Source: Theocolax elegans
Lineage: Eukaryota > Arthropoda > Insecta > Hymenoptera > Cerocephalidae
Length of the DNA: 64,000 nucleotides
Reading direction: 5' to 3'
Assembly: GCA_026168455.1 (NCBI GenBank)
Contig: CM047428.1
Location: 37,811,546-37,875,545, forward strand
This document shows positions 9,970 to 21,696 of the stretch, piece after piece (within the stretch, counting starts at the first letter, position 1; each line of letters begins with the position of its first letter). A program made the translations under genes and the position numbers. Under the pieces are notes generated by a model. It saw nothing but the letters and a program-made list of their open reading frames with translations, was not told the origin of the DNA and searched no databases.

Positions 9970-12362
9970 AATTATATCTTTAATTTTTAAGATGAAATAA
10001 TTAAGTACTGCAAGCAGGATGTTAGAATATTGAGATTAGCACGCCTCGCCTTTAGAAAAACATTTATGACATGTGGCGCAACGGATCTCTTTCTAGAATG
10101 TTGCACTATTGCATCATCATGCATGAGGGTGTATAGAAAAAAGTATTTAGAACAAGACACGATCGGAATTATTCCGTAAGATAGCTACAGGTGTTCCAAT
10201 AGACAATCGATGAAAGCGATGCAGTGGATCTGCTGGATGGAGCAAATATTACAGTGTCAAATTCAGTTTGCAGAGCGAGCGCGAGAAAAGAGACTACCCG
10301 AGGGACCCCTAGTGGATGGTTATTGCGAATTAAGTGAGGTGGACAAAGTAGTTTTGCAATTTCACGGGTGCTATTGGCATGGCTGTCTAAGATGTTTCAG
10401 GCTAAATAGAGATATTCCTCTCGTAAATGGTAAAACCATGGATAGGAGAGAACAGTGAGAATTTCAGAGAAAATTAGTAGCACTGGTTATCGGGTCATCG
10501 TAATGTGTGAATGTCAATTTGATCGTCAATGCAGTCAAAATCGCATGATGGCTGACTACATCAGCGAGAAGATGAAAAATTTCCATTCGCCGCTTGACCC
10601 GAGAGACGCGTTTTTCGGCGGCCGAACCGGTAATATCGACAAATTGTACGACGTTCAAGAAAACGAAAAAATTAAGTATGTGGTTGTTTGTTCGTTGTAT
10701 CCGTATATACGTAAGTATGGACGCTATCCTGTGGGTCATCCGACCCTGTATATTGGTGAAGATGAGTGTCGTGAATAGGTGTGTGTGAGTAATAATGTGC
10801 AAGGTCTAACCCCCGAGAAATTTATTTCACTCCGTTTTGCCGGTCAAGATACACAACAAGCTGATATTTGCCTTGTGTCGGTCTTACGTGAAGTCGAAAA
10901 ATCAAGCGAATTGTAATCAGTAGAGATATTCCTCTCGTAAATGGTAAACCATGGATAGGAGAGAACAGTGAGAATTTCAGAGAAAATTAGTAGCACTGGT
11001 TATCGGGTCATCGTAATGTGTGAATGTCAATTTGATCGTCAATGCAGTCAAAATCGCATGATGGCTGACTACATCAGCGAGAAGATGAAAAATTTCCATT
11101 CGCCGCTTGACCCGAGAGACGCGTTTTTCGGCGGCCGAACCGGTAATATCGACAAATTGTACGACGTTCAAGAAAACGAAAAATTAAGTATGTGGTTGTT
11201 TGTTCGTTGTATCCGTATATACGTAAGTATGGACGCTATCCTGTGGGTCATCCGACCCTGTATATTGGTGAAGATGAGTGTCGTGAATAGGTGTGTGTGA
11301 GTAATAATGTGCAAGGTCTAACCCCCGAGAAATTTATTTCACTCCGTTTTGCCGGTCAAGATACACAACAAGCTGATATTTGCCTTGATGACGTAAGGGA
11401 GCGCGTATTTACGGGAACTTGGGTGGCCGACGAGTTGAAGAAAGCTGTCGAGTTTGGTAATCCGAAAAGTGTTTGAAATATGGGCGTACAAAACGACGCA
11501 GTACGACAAGGGGACAAAGCAAGGTGGTCTATTCAACGGCTACATAGACAAGTTCTTTATCGAAAAGACTCATACATCGGGTTATCCGGTGGAATGCGGA
11601 GAGGATGAAACATCATGTGCAAGAATTTGAGCAACAGGAGGGAATCAGACTGGATAGAAATTGCATCAATCTCAATCCTGGTCTCAGATCGGTGGCAAAA
11701 CTGTGCTTAAACTCGTTGTGGGGTAAGTTTGGACAGCAAGAAAATATGGGTAAAACCGAGTTGGTGAATGAACCACGACGACTCTGTGAGCTTCTCATCA
11801 GTCAGTTGGCGTAATATTGACGGGATTGTTGAATCGTCACCACAGTGCATTGTCGTGGTTGCGGCTTATACCACGGCAGTGGCACGATTAAAATTTTTCT
11901 CCGAATTGGTGGCACTGGGCGAACGCGTTTTGTACTACGACACGGACTCTATCATATACGTGAGCAAAGATACGAGCCGATATGATTACGGGTCGGCGAT
12001 TGGGCCGTTTTTGGGTAGTCTTACCGATGGCGTGTCACGGGGTGGGCACGTACATAACATCATTTGTATCCGGCGGTCCGAAATTTTAGGCGTACAAGTA
12101 CCGAACACCAGACGGAAGCGAATCTTGAGTGTGTAAAATTAAAGGTATAAAATTAAATTTCGCTGCGAGTCGAAAAATCGACTTCGATTCGGTGCGTAAG
12201 TTAGTTCGAGGAGAAGTACCACCAATATTTGTTGGCTTTGACGCTATACGGCGTACTGCGTATCACGATGTTGTAATACGACCTGAGTGTAAAAAATGCG
12301 AACCGGTGTACGAAAAGAGGCGATTTGTATCACTTAAGGGGGTCCCGAAGTCAATTTTATGA
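9970..12362 (+). pseudogene. Protein-primed family B DNA polymerase, adintovirus/Polinton-like, degraded
   Basis: The remnant starts at an exonuclease-like segment near 9990-10060 (YCKQDVRILRLACLAF). It continues through FHGCYWHGCLRCF (about 10370-10400), the palm regions with LDPRDAFFGG and PYIRKYGRYPVGHPTLY, then NPGLRSVAKLCLNSLWGKFG (11660-11730) and the catalytic YYDTDSIIYV (near 11935-11960). A basic C-terminal piece lies at 12129-12362. In this family the polymerase replicates linear virus-like DNA from a terminal-protein primer. The N-terminus is missing and the rest is split by stops (for example near 10180, 10458 and 11476), frameshifts and an internal ~510-bp duplication. It is not functional. 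Confidence 0.8.
10408..11387 (+). repeat. ~510-bp tandem duplication inside the polymerase remnant
   Basis: The segment 10408-10876 is repeated at 10920-11387 almost without change. A 43-bp unique bridge separates the copies. They differ by single-base deletions in A runs (near 10430/10943 and 10668/11182), which put the copies in different frames. Confidence 0.9.
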
Positions 12363-13150
12363 CTGAATTATCGACTTGCCGGTGATATAGTAGGTTACAT
12401 TATCAATATAATACGCCATCTAGCGTACAATTCAAATGATGATGGTAGATGGCGTAGTTAGATTAACATTGTGATTTAATTTTGTGGAGATAATATAACC
12501 TATAAGCTTAAAGCAATTTATTCTCTGTCGATTGAGAGACAAAAAATTTTTTTTTCTTGTACTTTGAGAATGCCTTCTTAGCGTGTAAAATCTCTATAAA
12601 CAAAAATTGTGTACCTAAAAACAGAAAACTTTTTTATGAATTCAGTTATGTACTGAAATATTTTTAATACCTTAATCCGATAAATTCAGGATTGTTTAGT
12701 CGTTATAGAGTGGGTAATTGGGCAGACAGTATTGCACTTGTATAGTTACAAGTATTTGATATTTGTAATAAATTTTTCAATTTTTTAAAAACTTAAATAA
12801 ATATAATAGTTACAAATTAGCAATCATTGTGCTCGCGTAAAAAATCCTACTTTATAACTGAATTATAAATAATAATTGTGTAATTGCTTTTTATAATTAG
12901 TTTGTTTAAAACATTTTCCTTTTCATCAATTTTTTTTTATAATCATAAAATTTTTTTATGAATGCAGTTACATACTGAAATATTTAATGCCTTAATCCGA
13001 TAAATTCAGGATTGTTTACTCATAATAGAGTTGCTGGCAACCTGGCAGACAGTACTGCACTTGTATAGTTAGTAGTAAATGATATTTTTACTCACTATGG
13101 AGTAATAACAATTTTAATAAATTGTTGAATTTTCATAACAATACGAATCG
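12363..13150. repeat. Spacer with two related ~145-bp direct repeats
   Basis: CTTAATCCGATAAATTCAGG occurs near 12671 and near 12991, with matching flanks (TTTTTTATGAATTCAGTTA-like upstream and CAGACAGTA.TGCACTTG downstream). No gene seen. Confidence 0.6.
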
Positions 13151-13659
13151 GAAGCTATAATCTATATACCTACTCTATAAAAATTTAGTAAACCTGCCTA
13201 ATTTACAATTGCAATTGCCTGCTGATATGAACTGAGTGGTTAGGGGAGCACTAACCTTTCTACCTGTAATATAACTATATAAATCATTGTAAGCTCTTAC
13301 GGCTAACTTACTTACCTGTAAATAGCCCCCGGAACTACATGTTAATCCTATATCGAACCAGCGTCGAAGAAGAAGCACCACGTCATCAGCAACACAATGA
13401 TGAACCCGTTGACAGCTCGGCAAGAAGCGCGATCGGACACGTATACCGACAGCCGAACGCACGGACGAACACTCGCATCATGTCAATACTAGTGCAATGC
13501 GCATGCGCGCACGGACGAGACGAGCTGAGTCCCAACGGAGATGAGACCTCCGTGGACTTCGTTTAGAAATCGTTGAATATTATTAGTTAAAACTGAAATA
13601 ATTGTCTATTTATTTCACTTCCTAATAATCGAAATAGCAAATTTTTATTTTTTTACATA

Positions 13660-14230
13660 GTGACGCGCTTTAATCGAGCAGCAAAAGCGACTTCGTGGTG
13701 CATGAACGCTGGCGATCGACATCGCAAACGCAGCATCAACTCCCTACTTTCGAATCTCTCATTCGAGATTGACTATTCTGGTTGATCATTGAGAAATGAA
13801 ATACTATTGTTAATTATTTATTTTAAATGTTTATATAGATTAAATAAATCTAATAACGTCGAAGAGTAATTATCTTTTTTTTATACAAACGTAGCGCAAG
13901 TGAATCGTGCATTGAGCAGCAAAAGCGAATTCGTGTTGCGTGAATGCTAGCAATCAACATCGCGGACGCACCATCAACTCCCCACTTTCGAATCTCTTTC
14001 GAGATTGACTTTTCTGGTTGATCATTGAGATGTGAAATACTATTCTTAATTAATTTTTTAAATGTCTGCTATTTAAATAAATCTAGTAACGTCAAAGAGT
14101 AATTATCTGTCTTTTTGTAATAAAATAGCGCGTGATTCGAGCAGCTAAATCGACTTTGTGGTGCGTCAGACTTTCATATCATTCTACCGCTAGCGCCACC
14201 AAACGGAAATTTATGGCGTAAGATTTTATT
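13660..14230. repeat. Degenerate tandem repeat, period ~235 bp, about 2.4 copies
   Basis: Units beginning near 13665, 13893 and 14128 share TCGAGCAGCAAAAGCGA-like, CATCAACTCCC, CTTTCGAATCTC and CTGGTTGATCATTGAGA motifs. GTGGTGCATGAACG recurs with changes. It lies between the polymerase and ATPase remnants, so it may be an insertion or a regulatory repeat of the element. Confidence 0.7.
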
Positions 14231-14330
14231 TCGTTATTGTCGCGCTATTAAAATCTACTATTTTTTTTAATAAACTGAATATATTTAGGAGTTGACTTCC
14301 CTCCGTAAATGAATAAGTTAACTATATACA

Positions 14331-14461
14331 AAGTTTGAGGCAAAAATATTATCTCCTTTTTATGTAATCCCTTACCAAAAATATGTAACGGGCGAAGCAT
14401 ACTCAGAATTTTTGGTAAGGGTTTAATCAGAATCGTGATAATATTTCTGTCCCAAATTTTG
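14331..14461. mobile_element. Short imperfect hairpin, MITE-like
   Basis: TTTGAGGCAAAAATATTATC at the left pairs with GATAATATTTCTGTCCCAAA at the right, and the inner CCCTTACCAAAAAT pairs with ATTTTTGGTAAGGG. Total length is about 130 bp. No target-site duplication recognised. Confidence 0.55.
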
Positions 14462-15008
14462 CACACACTTAAATAATCCATATACGAAGGGCGATGAACT
14501 CTTATTTCTACACATAATATTATAACTGTGTAATTATAATCGATAATTTGATTTACTCAGGCGATAAGGTAGGGAGGATAAAAATTGACTTTGGGACCCC
14601 CTTAATAAAAGTTACCCATATGGGTATAAAATCAGTTGAATTAAAATATTTTATTTATTATGATCGTGTGACCTAATGAACCCTCTAAATATAATGCTAC
14701 AGAAACAACGATGTAAAAGGTGGTAAATAGTAGTCGTAGTAGCATTGGAAGAGATAACTAGCTCACTCAATACCGCCGCCGCCGCCGCGCAATAGCGAGC
14801 CTCGTGAATGGTCGCGGATCTAGCATCGCGGTCGCACAGCTGACAACACGGTCGCACAGCTAGCAGCACGATCGATCCGCATGCTCACGGTGCAAGCCGC
14901 CGCATTTGATTGAGCCTTTTTTTAGTGTTAGCATTACGGGGGGGGGGAGGACCGAGTAAATGCAAGCGTTTAAATGCGTGGATGAGGTTGGTGATTGTGT
15001 CAGTTGCG

Positions 15009-15683
15009 ATGATGGATGTTCGCTGGAAGCATCCGTGGACGTCGATGGTTTGTGGTCCCACCTCGTGCGGTAAGACGATGTTTGTTAAGAGATTTCTCCA
15101 CTACATTGACAGCATGAGTGACACACACTTTGATCGTATACTTTGGTATTATGGTGAGTGGCAACCCACCTACACAGACTTGGGGGAAAATATCGAGTTT
15201 CACGAGGGTCTACTGAGGAGAGAAGACTACGCGGCGGATGGACGACCCAAACTGCTGATTCACGATGATTTGATGCGTGAATCGTCGTGTGTCTCCGTTT
15301 GCAACCTGTTCCCCAGGGGTAGTCATCACAACAACTTGAGCGTGATCTTTATCACGCAAAATCTCTTTCATTGTGGTCAGCGCGAAATTTCCCTAAACTC
15401 GAATTACATTGTAATTTTTAAGAATCCGCGCGTCCGTGCGCAAATCCAACACTTGGCTCGACAAATTTGCCCGGAAGACCCAAAGTTTTTGCAGGAGGCG
15501 TATCAGGACGCGGTGGCCGAACCATTTCACTACCTCCTCGTCAATTTGCGGCAAGATACGCCCGAAAATTGTCGATTTCGCGCCTGCCTGTTTCCCGATG
15601 ACGAGTATCAATACGTGTATGTACCACGCAGGCAGATAAAAACCGGCACCTCGAGCAATAGGCTTCCAGTTGTGCGTGTGTGA
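15009..15683 (+). CDS. Virus-like genome-packaging ATPase (FtsK/HerA-A32 type)
   Basis: About 224 residues from the ATG at 15009 (MMDVRWKHPW). An earlier in-frame ATG at 14982 is possible, but the conserved part begins at the later Met. Walker A is GPTSCGKT at residues 16-23, Walker B is LLIHDDL near residue 80, and IFITQNLF near residue 113 is the sensor typical of A32/Polinton packaging ATPases. In this family it drives packaging of linear DNA into the capsid. It is the only uninterrupted gene of this element. Its stop TGA (15681-15683) overlaps the ATG of the next gene by one base, suggesting a polycistronic viral arrangement. Codon use is more GC-rich than the surroundings. Confidence 0.85.
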   Translation: MMDVRWKHPWTSMVCGPTSCGKTMFVKRFLHYIDSMSDTHFDRILWYYGEWQPTYTDLGENIEFHEGLLRREDYAADGRPKLLIHDDLMRESSCVSVCNLFPRGSHHNNLSVIFITQNLFHCGQREISLNSNYIVIFKNPRVRAQIQHLARQICPEDPKFLQEAYQDAVAEPFHYLLVNLRQDTPENCRFRACLFPDDEYQYVYVPRRQIKTGTSSNRLPVVRV

Positions 15684-16027
15684 TGGGTCGAGTGAGACGT
15701 CAGCCTTTCGGGCAAAGATATTTCCATGTTTTGAGGACGTTGTGTCATTTGAATGGTGCACAACGTGTTGCTTTACTACGGCTAGCAGATTCAAAACTAG
15801 TGGGGTATATGTGCGAGTGCGCACTCAATATTTTACGAGGTAATATACCCCTCACCAAGTCGTACAAACGAAAATTGTGTAAAAACACCACGCCATTGCG
15901 CGCTCTTGCGACCTCTGGTAAATCTTTGACGTTGAGGAAAAAAGTTTTAATTAAAGCTACCGCCATTGTACCGTTAATTGTGAAACCTGTTTTATCGGCA
16001 TGGAGCATGCAAGAAAAATTATTTTAA
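15683..16027 (+). CDS. Small basic virion-core-like protein (pX-like, tentative)
   Basis: 114 residues starting in the TGATG overlap with the ATPase stop. The middle is strongly basic (PLTKSYKRKLCKNTTPLR, LTLRKKVLIK), followed by a short hydrophobic stretch (ATAIVPLIVKPVLSAW). This layout resembles the small core proteins of adintoviruses and adenoviruses that contact packaged DNA. The assignment rests on position and composition only. Confidence 0.5.
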   Translation: MGRVRRQPFGQRYFHVLRTLCHLNGAQRVALLRLADSKLVGYMCECALNILRGNIPLTKSYKRKLCKNTTPLRALATSGKSLTLRKKVLIKATAIVPLIVKPVLSAWSMQEKLF

Positions 16028-16050
16028 TTCCGGCAGAGTGTGTCGGAAGT

Positions 16051-17152
16051 ATGATGATGATGATGGAGAAGAGGAAGAAGACGAAGAAGTGTGTGGGGCA
16101 AAATATGTCGGAAGAGACGGTGTGAACGTTGGGGGGGAAGGAACCACGCACGGTGCAAACACCGGGTACGGTGGCAACGCGACTGGATGCCGAAATGAGT
16201 AGAATTCTCAATTCCTCGTCGAATTTGAGCGAGCGGGAAAAGTCAATGTTTTACGAACAGGCGCTGCGGCGATACCTGCGTTGCACAAAACTAAATAACA
16301 GCAATGCTCCCAATAATAATAATAATGATAATAAAGCGTTGAACGTAGAAAAAAGTAGAAGAAGAAGAAGAAGAAGAAGAAGAATAAGGGGGAGGAGGAG
16401 AAGGAGAAGGAGAAGAGACACGGGTTTGCGACAAGGTGGAAAATACACTGGAGCTACAGATTATCGACGGTATGCCAAAAAAATTTCGTGATAAAGCAAA
16501 GAATCTCATCGGTCGATTGAAGCAGGCGAATAATATAACGTGGGACCAGTACGGTGGAATCACGCTAGATGTTGCGCTACTTCATCGCACTAATAACCTG
16601 ACAGATCTCGTTAACGAGGCTATGAGGAGTAGAAAAAGATCACCACCACACGGCTACCATCAGTTTGCTCGTATACTGCGAAAAGCAGAAATCCCACGAA
16701 AATTTATTGGTAATAATCGTCTTTGGCAAGCTGTTGCCGAAGATCCATCGTCGTTGTCGTCGGATCAGTCTGCCTCGTACGATTCCGCCAAAGCTTTTAA
16801 GGATAGGAGAGATGGGGAGCAGGAGCCTGTAACGGAATTAAATTTTAGCGTTTTAAGAACAAAATTGAAGAAGAATGATTTGCGAAAGACGGGGAGGTCC
16901 GAAGACGAGGGTGTTAACACATCTTTAGTTTTACGCAAGGAAGCTTCTACGCCAGAGCTCCCTACGTCAGAGATACATACGTCACACGGTGTGACGTATG
17001 GCATTAGGTTAAGCAGCCGATCATTCCCGGATCGGTTGCTCGTAACTCGTCGGTTAATAGGGTTTAACTACTTGTTTCGCGCTGACCTCGGTGGTAGTTA
17101 TCGGTACGACTCCCCTTCAATTGTTAATGTTGATTTATTGTTAATTTATTAA
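16051..17152 (+). pseudogene. Conserved adintovirus-like core/structural protein, broken
   Basis: An ATG run at 16051 opens a frame with a stop near 16120, then continues with TPGTVATRLDAEMSRIL and an Arg-rich run encoded by AGA/AGG repeats (16360-16420). After a frameshift within 16340-16450 the frame changes and reads IIDGMPKKFRDKAKNLIGRL, NITWDQYGGITL, LTDLVNEAMRSRK and a conserved-looking segment ending IGNNRLW. This helical domain follows the ATPase in related elements, so I infer a virion component. The C-terminal ~100 residues after 16790 look like random extension. The microsatellite-like Arg run probably caused the frameshift. Confidence 0.55.
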
Positions 17153-17160
17153 TATTTAAT

Positions 17161-17485
17161 TGTTTATTCAATAAATCGACTCGGCGAGACGATCTTTCTC
17201 GCCGATTACCGAACAAGATATCGATTGTTGATAGTATTTTACCGGTTACAGTCCTATCCCACGAATACTGCCCTCTCCGGTGTTTATTCTAGTTGGCAAT
17301 TTTGGGCTTAGGGCCCAACACATGGTATCTAAGTCAAACGAGGTGTTTGACGTTGTTAACGGCATTGCACGGGAATCAAAGTGATTCCCGGCCGCATCGT
17401 AGGACTGCACACTTAAGGTTGGTAAGTTGGTACAAATTGGGCCTAACCGGGGGCCTTACATTTCCCCAGTACCCACCCCGTTACA
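17161..17485 (-). mobile_element. Possible solo LTR
   Basis: Read on the minus strand it begins TGTAACGGGGTGGGTACTGG and ends TTTATTGAATAAACA, giving TG...CA boundaries, about 325 bp, with a polyadenylation-like AATAAA at the end. It contains short inverted motifs (GGGAATCAAAGTGATTCCC). Flanking bases (TTAAT/TAAGC) do not form a convincing target-site duplication. Confidence 0.35.
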
Positions 17486-18800
17486 TAAGCTTCATAAAAA
17501 GTTTCTGCAATTGAAATTACTGAAATCAAAATAGCAACGGCAAGTATTTTATAGATATCAACAGAAATTTTTTATTTATTTATTACAGTTTTACTTTCAA
17601 TAATTTTATTATTCATTATTAAATATTCCACGTTGAATTTGTGCCTCTAGACAGTACTTTATATAAAACACCTTATACGAAGGTGTCAACATTCGCAAGT
17701 ATGGTTTCCAATCACACTTTAAAAAAATGTTATCTGATAAAAAAATCTTTAATTAGTACTCCCATCCTATTTCTACTTATATTTTGCTTAAACTCCATAA
17801 AAAGTTTCGGCAATAGAAAGTACTGAAATCAAAGCGGAATAATCGACAAGTAATTTTAATTAAAAAATTATTAATTTTTTTGCTGAAACTCCATAAAGGT
17901 TTTGCAATAGAAAGTACTGAAATCAAAGCGAAATAATCGACAAGTATTTTTTACGATACCATAGATTGTATTTTAATTAAAATTTATATATTTGCTTAAA
18001 CTCCATAAAAAGTTTCTGCAATAGAAAGTACTGAAATCAAAGCGGAATAATCGACAAGTATTTTTACGATACATTGTATTTTTTTTAATTAAACTTTTAT
18101 ATATTTTGCTTGAACTCTATAATAGTTTTTATTAATTACCACAAAACTGATAAAAAGAAAACTTCTTTTTTTTATTCTCTTTAAATAAACAATGTCTATC
18201 CTTCCCGTGCTTTACATCAATAGATAAACAATTTTATAGAATAATAATAATGTGTTAACACATTTTTTATATATAACTTATATTCCATAATAGTTTTCTG
18301 CAATTGAAAGTACTGAAGTCAAAAACACCCTCCAAAAAGGTGTCAAAACCCACAAGTATTGTGTTCTTCTAATCAAACTTTGAAAATTGTTATCTGATAA
18401 ATAAATTCTGCAATTCAATCTGACATTGTTATCTGATAAATAAATAATTTTAAATCTAACTCCCTTATTTTATCTATTTCTTTGAATTTAATTAAACATG
18501 TTTTTAAATATTACGGAAATTTCATATAAAAGGTTTCTGCAATTGAAAGCACTGAAATCAAACTGTAATCGACAAGTATTTTTTAATTGAAAAGTATCTT
18601 ACACTATTACTTTTCATTTCTGGCGCTTTCGTGTCTTACAGTAATAAATAAATAATATTCTAATGATATTAATTTGTGCAAAATTAATTTGTGCAATACT
18701 AATAAATTGGACATTTCTTTTTTATTCTTTTAAATAATAAAATAATACTTGCACCACCATCCGTTAGTAGGTGTTACTGCTTCATATAGGTGTTAATTCT
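17486..18800 (+). repeat. AT-rich dispersed repeat family, copy 1
   Basis: Contains at least six copies of the core TTTCTGCAATTGAAAGTACT / GAAATCAAA (near 17501, 17804, 17899, 18010, 18295, 18532). Each is followed by CGACAAGTAT or CGCAAGTAT. Some carry a small hairpin of type ACACCTT-loop-AAGGTGT between core and CAAGTAT (17667, 18325). The 3' part matches 31230-31385 and 63470-63680 (TCTTACACTATTA, ATAATACTTGCACCAC). The family recurs at 30.6-32.0 and 62.7-63.7 kb. Confidence 0.8.
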
Positions 18801-19654
18801 GACTATATTAACTGATGTTACATTTTATGAATCATTACATACATCTTATCTATTAACTTATTTTAAAATTTATAGGCCTAATATATTATGCAAAGCGAAT
18901 TATGGCAAATTATTCAATAGTGTGAAGACCCACGCATGGAAACAAGACTTTATATACTGTATATAAACCAATAATTTATTATTAATAAGCACATGAATTA
19001 ATTGGTAAAATTATGTAGATTGTATATACTTATTTAAGTGAAATAATAATTATTTTACAAAACTACTAACAAAAACTTGTATTTAAAAAAAACGTAAGGC
19101 ATTATACTGAGTTTACTGTTTTGGGAACTTTATTAGATTAAAATAATGATGTCTATTATTTCATTGGTGAAGTAGGATAATAAAATTGCCAGAAAGTATT
19201 GCTATATTTATTTATTATTACTCATTGTAATTGTACAAATAATGGTTAAATTTAAAAATTAACACAAGCAAATTTAGAACCACATATGTATATACATACA
19301 GTCACACCTTTTAGTATATAAAGCGGTATGTTTACTGAAAACTTATTCATTCCTGTCCTAGAATATCCATGTGAGAACTGTCTCCAAAAAGGAGACAATG
19401 AGGCAGGATACCCTTATTGGGGACCTGACGATATTTTATTTTCTATCTCATATAATCTATATATTAGGAAACTTTTTATGGGGACTTCATACACAAAATA
19501 AGATTACTATATATTTTTATAAATTATAAAAAGATATTTTAATTTTTTTTAGATATTGTTTAAATATGTAATATAGATATAGAAATAATATAACTGAATA
19601 TATATTATTTGTTGAATAAATATTTATGTGCTAAATACATTAATTGTTACTAGC
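18800..19654. other. AT-rich stretch; part matches the window's right end in inverted orientation
   Basis: 19115-19225 is the reverse complement of 63735-63835 (GGAACTTTATTAGATTAAAA, AAATTGCCAGAAAGTATTGC). A perfect 7-bp hairpin TGTCTCC-AAAAA-GGAGACA lies near 19379. No gene seen. Confidence 0.6.
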
Positions 19655-19682
19655 CAAAAACGCTCGCTTTGCTCGCGATTTT
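19655..19682 (-). other. Helitron-like 3' end motif
   Basis: Read on the minus strand it ends GCGAGC..GCGTTTTTGGCTAG followed by T, resembling the CTRR/T terminus of Helitrons. A near-identical motif occurs at 48872-48900. Family membership is not proven. Confidence 0.35.
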
Positions 19683-19689
19683 TGAAATT

Positions 19690-20734
19690 TGTGTACGTAA
19701 GTTTTTAATATTATACAATTATTATACGATAAATAATTATACCTATTTACATAAAAGATTAGTGATAAAATAAAATATACAAATATTTTATTATCTTATT
19801 TTTATTATTTAAAATAAATTATAGAAAAATTATGACAAATATAATATTATGATAAACTATGCTCTAAAAAATAAATAATGATAAAAAAATATAATAAACT
19901 AAATTGCTTCTAATTTATATAATTTTCATTATTAATATTATTATAGGGATGCTTTATGAATTGTTACAAACAGTGCAAAATAAATGAAATAATGCATATA
20001 ATCTTGTTTACGAAAGCGCTTTACCTAAAGCAGAATATATAAAAGCAGTAAAATAAAATGATATATTACTGTATATTACTGCCAAATTACCCACAAAAAA
20101 AATGTTTATAAAGCACCCTATGATAAATAATTGTATATTACTACCAATTTACCTATAGAAAAAATGTTTAAATTTCATGTTTACAAATCTCAGGATAACC
20201 AAAACTCAATATCGTATTTTATATAAAATAGTGCTGTAGCCCAAATACCTCATAATAAAAAACCGAATAAATACTGCCAAATTACCTATAGAAGAAAATG
20301 TTATAAACGATGTTAATATATCCCTCAATAACTTAAAACCAACAATAGATCCTCTACAAAAAAGCACAATTTTCAAAATTCCTCACAGGTTCAATATTAC
20401 ATAGTTACAAATTTATAAATAATTTATAAATAGTTTAGTCTATTAACTGTGTTTACATTTTATTGTGCGATTGTAATAATTAATGGTATAAGTAGGTAGG
20501 CTATGATGGTTCTGGGACATCATAGCTTTGTATGGAAGGGGGGAGGGTAGTGAGGAGAGCATTGGGTCTCTCACCTACACTTTTACCTCCCCCCCCTCCC
20601 CCTTACTTTCTACCATACAGTGTATATACTCATACACGCTAGTGAGGTAGGAGTAACGCACGTTTTACGCTAGGTATGGCATTCGACGCTAACATGTCTC
20701 ACGCACACTCATTCAACCATCCATAGATACATAT
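19690..20734. other. AT-rich, gene-less stretch
   Basis: Repeated phrases such as CCAAATTACC.ATAGAA and AAAATGTTTATAAA suggest degenerate short repeats (20070-20310). A C-rich run (20587-20605) is present. No coding potential recognised. Confidence 0.4.
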
Positions 20735-20920
20735 TTAATTAATTATTTTTAAATTTTTTATATCCATCCCACTCAGGTAATTATCGTGTATTAGTTGATA
20801 TTTTTTCCAAAATGATGGATGTTCTTTAACTTCATATTTAATTTTTTCTTTATTATCATCAATTTTGTTTCTTTGTCTTTCAACCAAGCAGGTATAGGAT
20901 ATTTTGCTTTCTTGACTCAT
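20735..20920 (-). CDS. Small uncharacterised ORF at the end of Polinton-like element B
   Basis: 61 residues, charged and helical (VERQRNKIDDNKEKIKYEV, HPSFWKKYQLIHDNYL). I do not recognise it. Same strand as the downstream capsid genes, so it may be a minor gene of that element. Confidence 0.35.
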   Translation of the reverse strand: MSQESKISYTCLVERQRNKIDDNKEKIKYEVKEHPSFWKKYQLIHDNYLSGMDIKNLKIIN

Positions 20921-21142
20921 TATTTAAACACAAGTTTCCACCAATCAGAATACGAGAAGCTAATGTTTCTCTAAAATTTTTCATGCGAAGAAGAAATTAT
21001 ATTTCTTGGTTCCATTCTTTTCTTCTCACTCTCGAAAAGAGAAGAGAATTTCTCTTTGAAGCTTATAATGTTACCCATGTTGGATGTAGAATGATGTGAG
21101 AGTGGATCGCTACAGGTCTATTTATACTTCATTACCCCCACC

Positions 21143-21643
21143 CTATTCCCAATCCGTATACTCATCCTTGTATGCAGATAGTCTTTCGTTATAAAATTTT
21201 TTTAAAAGTTTAACGTTGTGAAGAGCGCAATTAACTTTGTATAAACAATTGTGATTAGAACAAACTGTAGCCACTCTCACTTCATTCAAAGGTAAGTTTC
21301 CCATTTCTAAAACATCAGATACTTTAAACTTTGAGCGTTCGAGCCACTCTTTTTTTAACGAACCCATTACGAGAACGTTATTTGCATCATGCAAAGACTC
21401 TCGAAGAAGTTTTCCTACTTCAACATAGGGAATGTTTCCTGATGTCCAGGTTAGTCCATGCCATTTTTCAAGCTAAGTTTCTTCTTTTTTATATTTATTA
21501 CTATGTCTATGCCAAGAAAAAGGTTCTTTGAATAAGAGCACTACCGATTCACTGTTGTCATTGAGTGTAACAATTGCCAGTTCCTTGACTACAAAGTCAT
21601 TGACAGGTTATTTGAAACCTTGTAAATCGACTATGTACTGCAT
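21143..21643 (-). pseudogene. Uncharacterised 'QGF' protein of Polinton-like elements
   Basis: Starts at the ATG at 21643 with YIVDLQGFK, then a stop codon, NDFVVKELAI, EPFSWHRHSNKYKKEET, a frameshift, HGLTWTSGNIPYVEV, VLVMGSLKKEWLE and a C-terminal C..H...CALHNVKL segment that could bind metal. A second member is at 39066-39854 with the same motifs in the same order. I do not know its function. The acidic D-x-QGF start and the HG-x-x-W-x-S/T-G motif could suggest an RNase H-fold nuclease, but that is speculation. At least one stop and one frameshift make this copy dead. Confidence 0.6.
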
Positions 21644-21696
21644 GTTAGACAAGTTTCTTTACATCACTACTTGTCGGGTTATACTGAACTATACGA

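Larger units (their letters stand above)
9725..17152 (+). mobile_element. Endogenous adintovirus/Polinton-like element A (decayed)
   Basis: Polymerase B, packaging ATPase, small core protein and a structural protein lie in one orientation. No integrase, capsid or protease was found, and no terminal inverted repeats were recognised. It is therefore a partial copy, expanded by the repeats at 12.4-14.5 kb. Confidence 0.7.

Noticed and set aside
10464..11171. Minus-strand frames opposite the polymerase
   Set aside because: Shadows of the coding strand, duplicated with it.
16251..16563. Leu/Ser-rich minus-strand frames
   Set aside because: Shadows of the AGA/AGG repeat encoding the Arg run on the plus strand.
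17486..18600. Core repeats with variable inserts as CRISPR-like
   Set aside because: Spacing is irregular, cores diverge and inserts are hairpins; a eukaryotic dispersed repeat.
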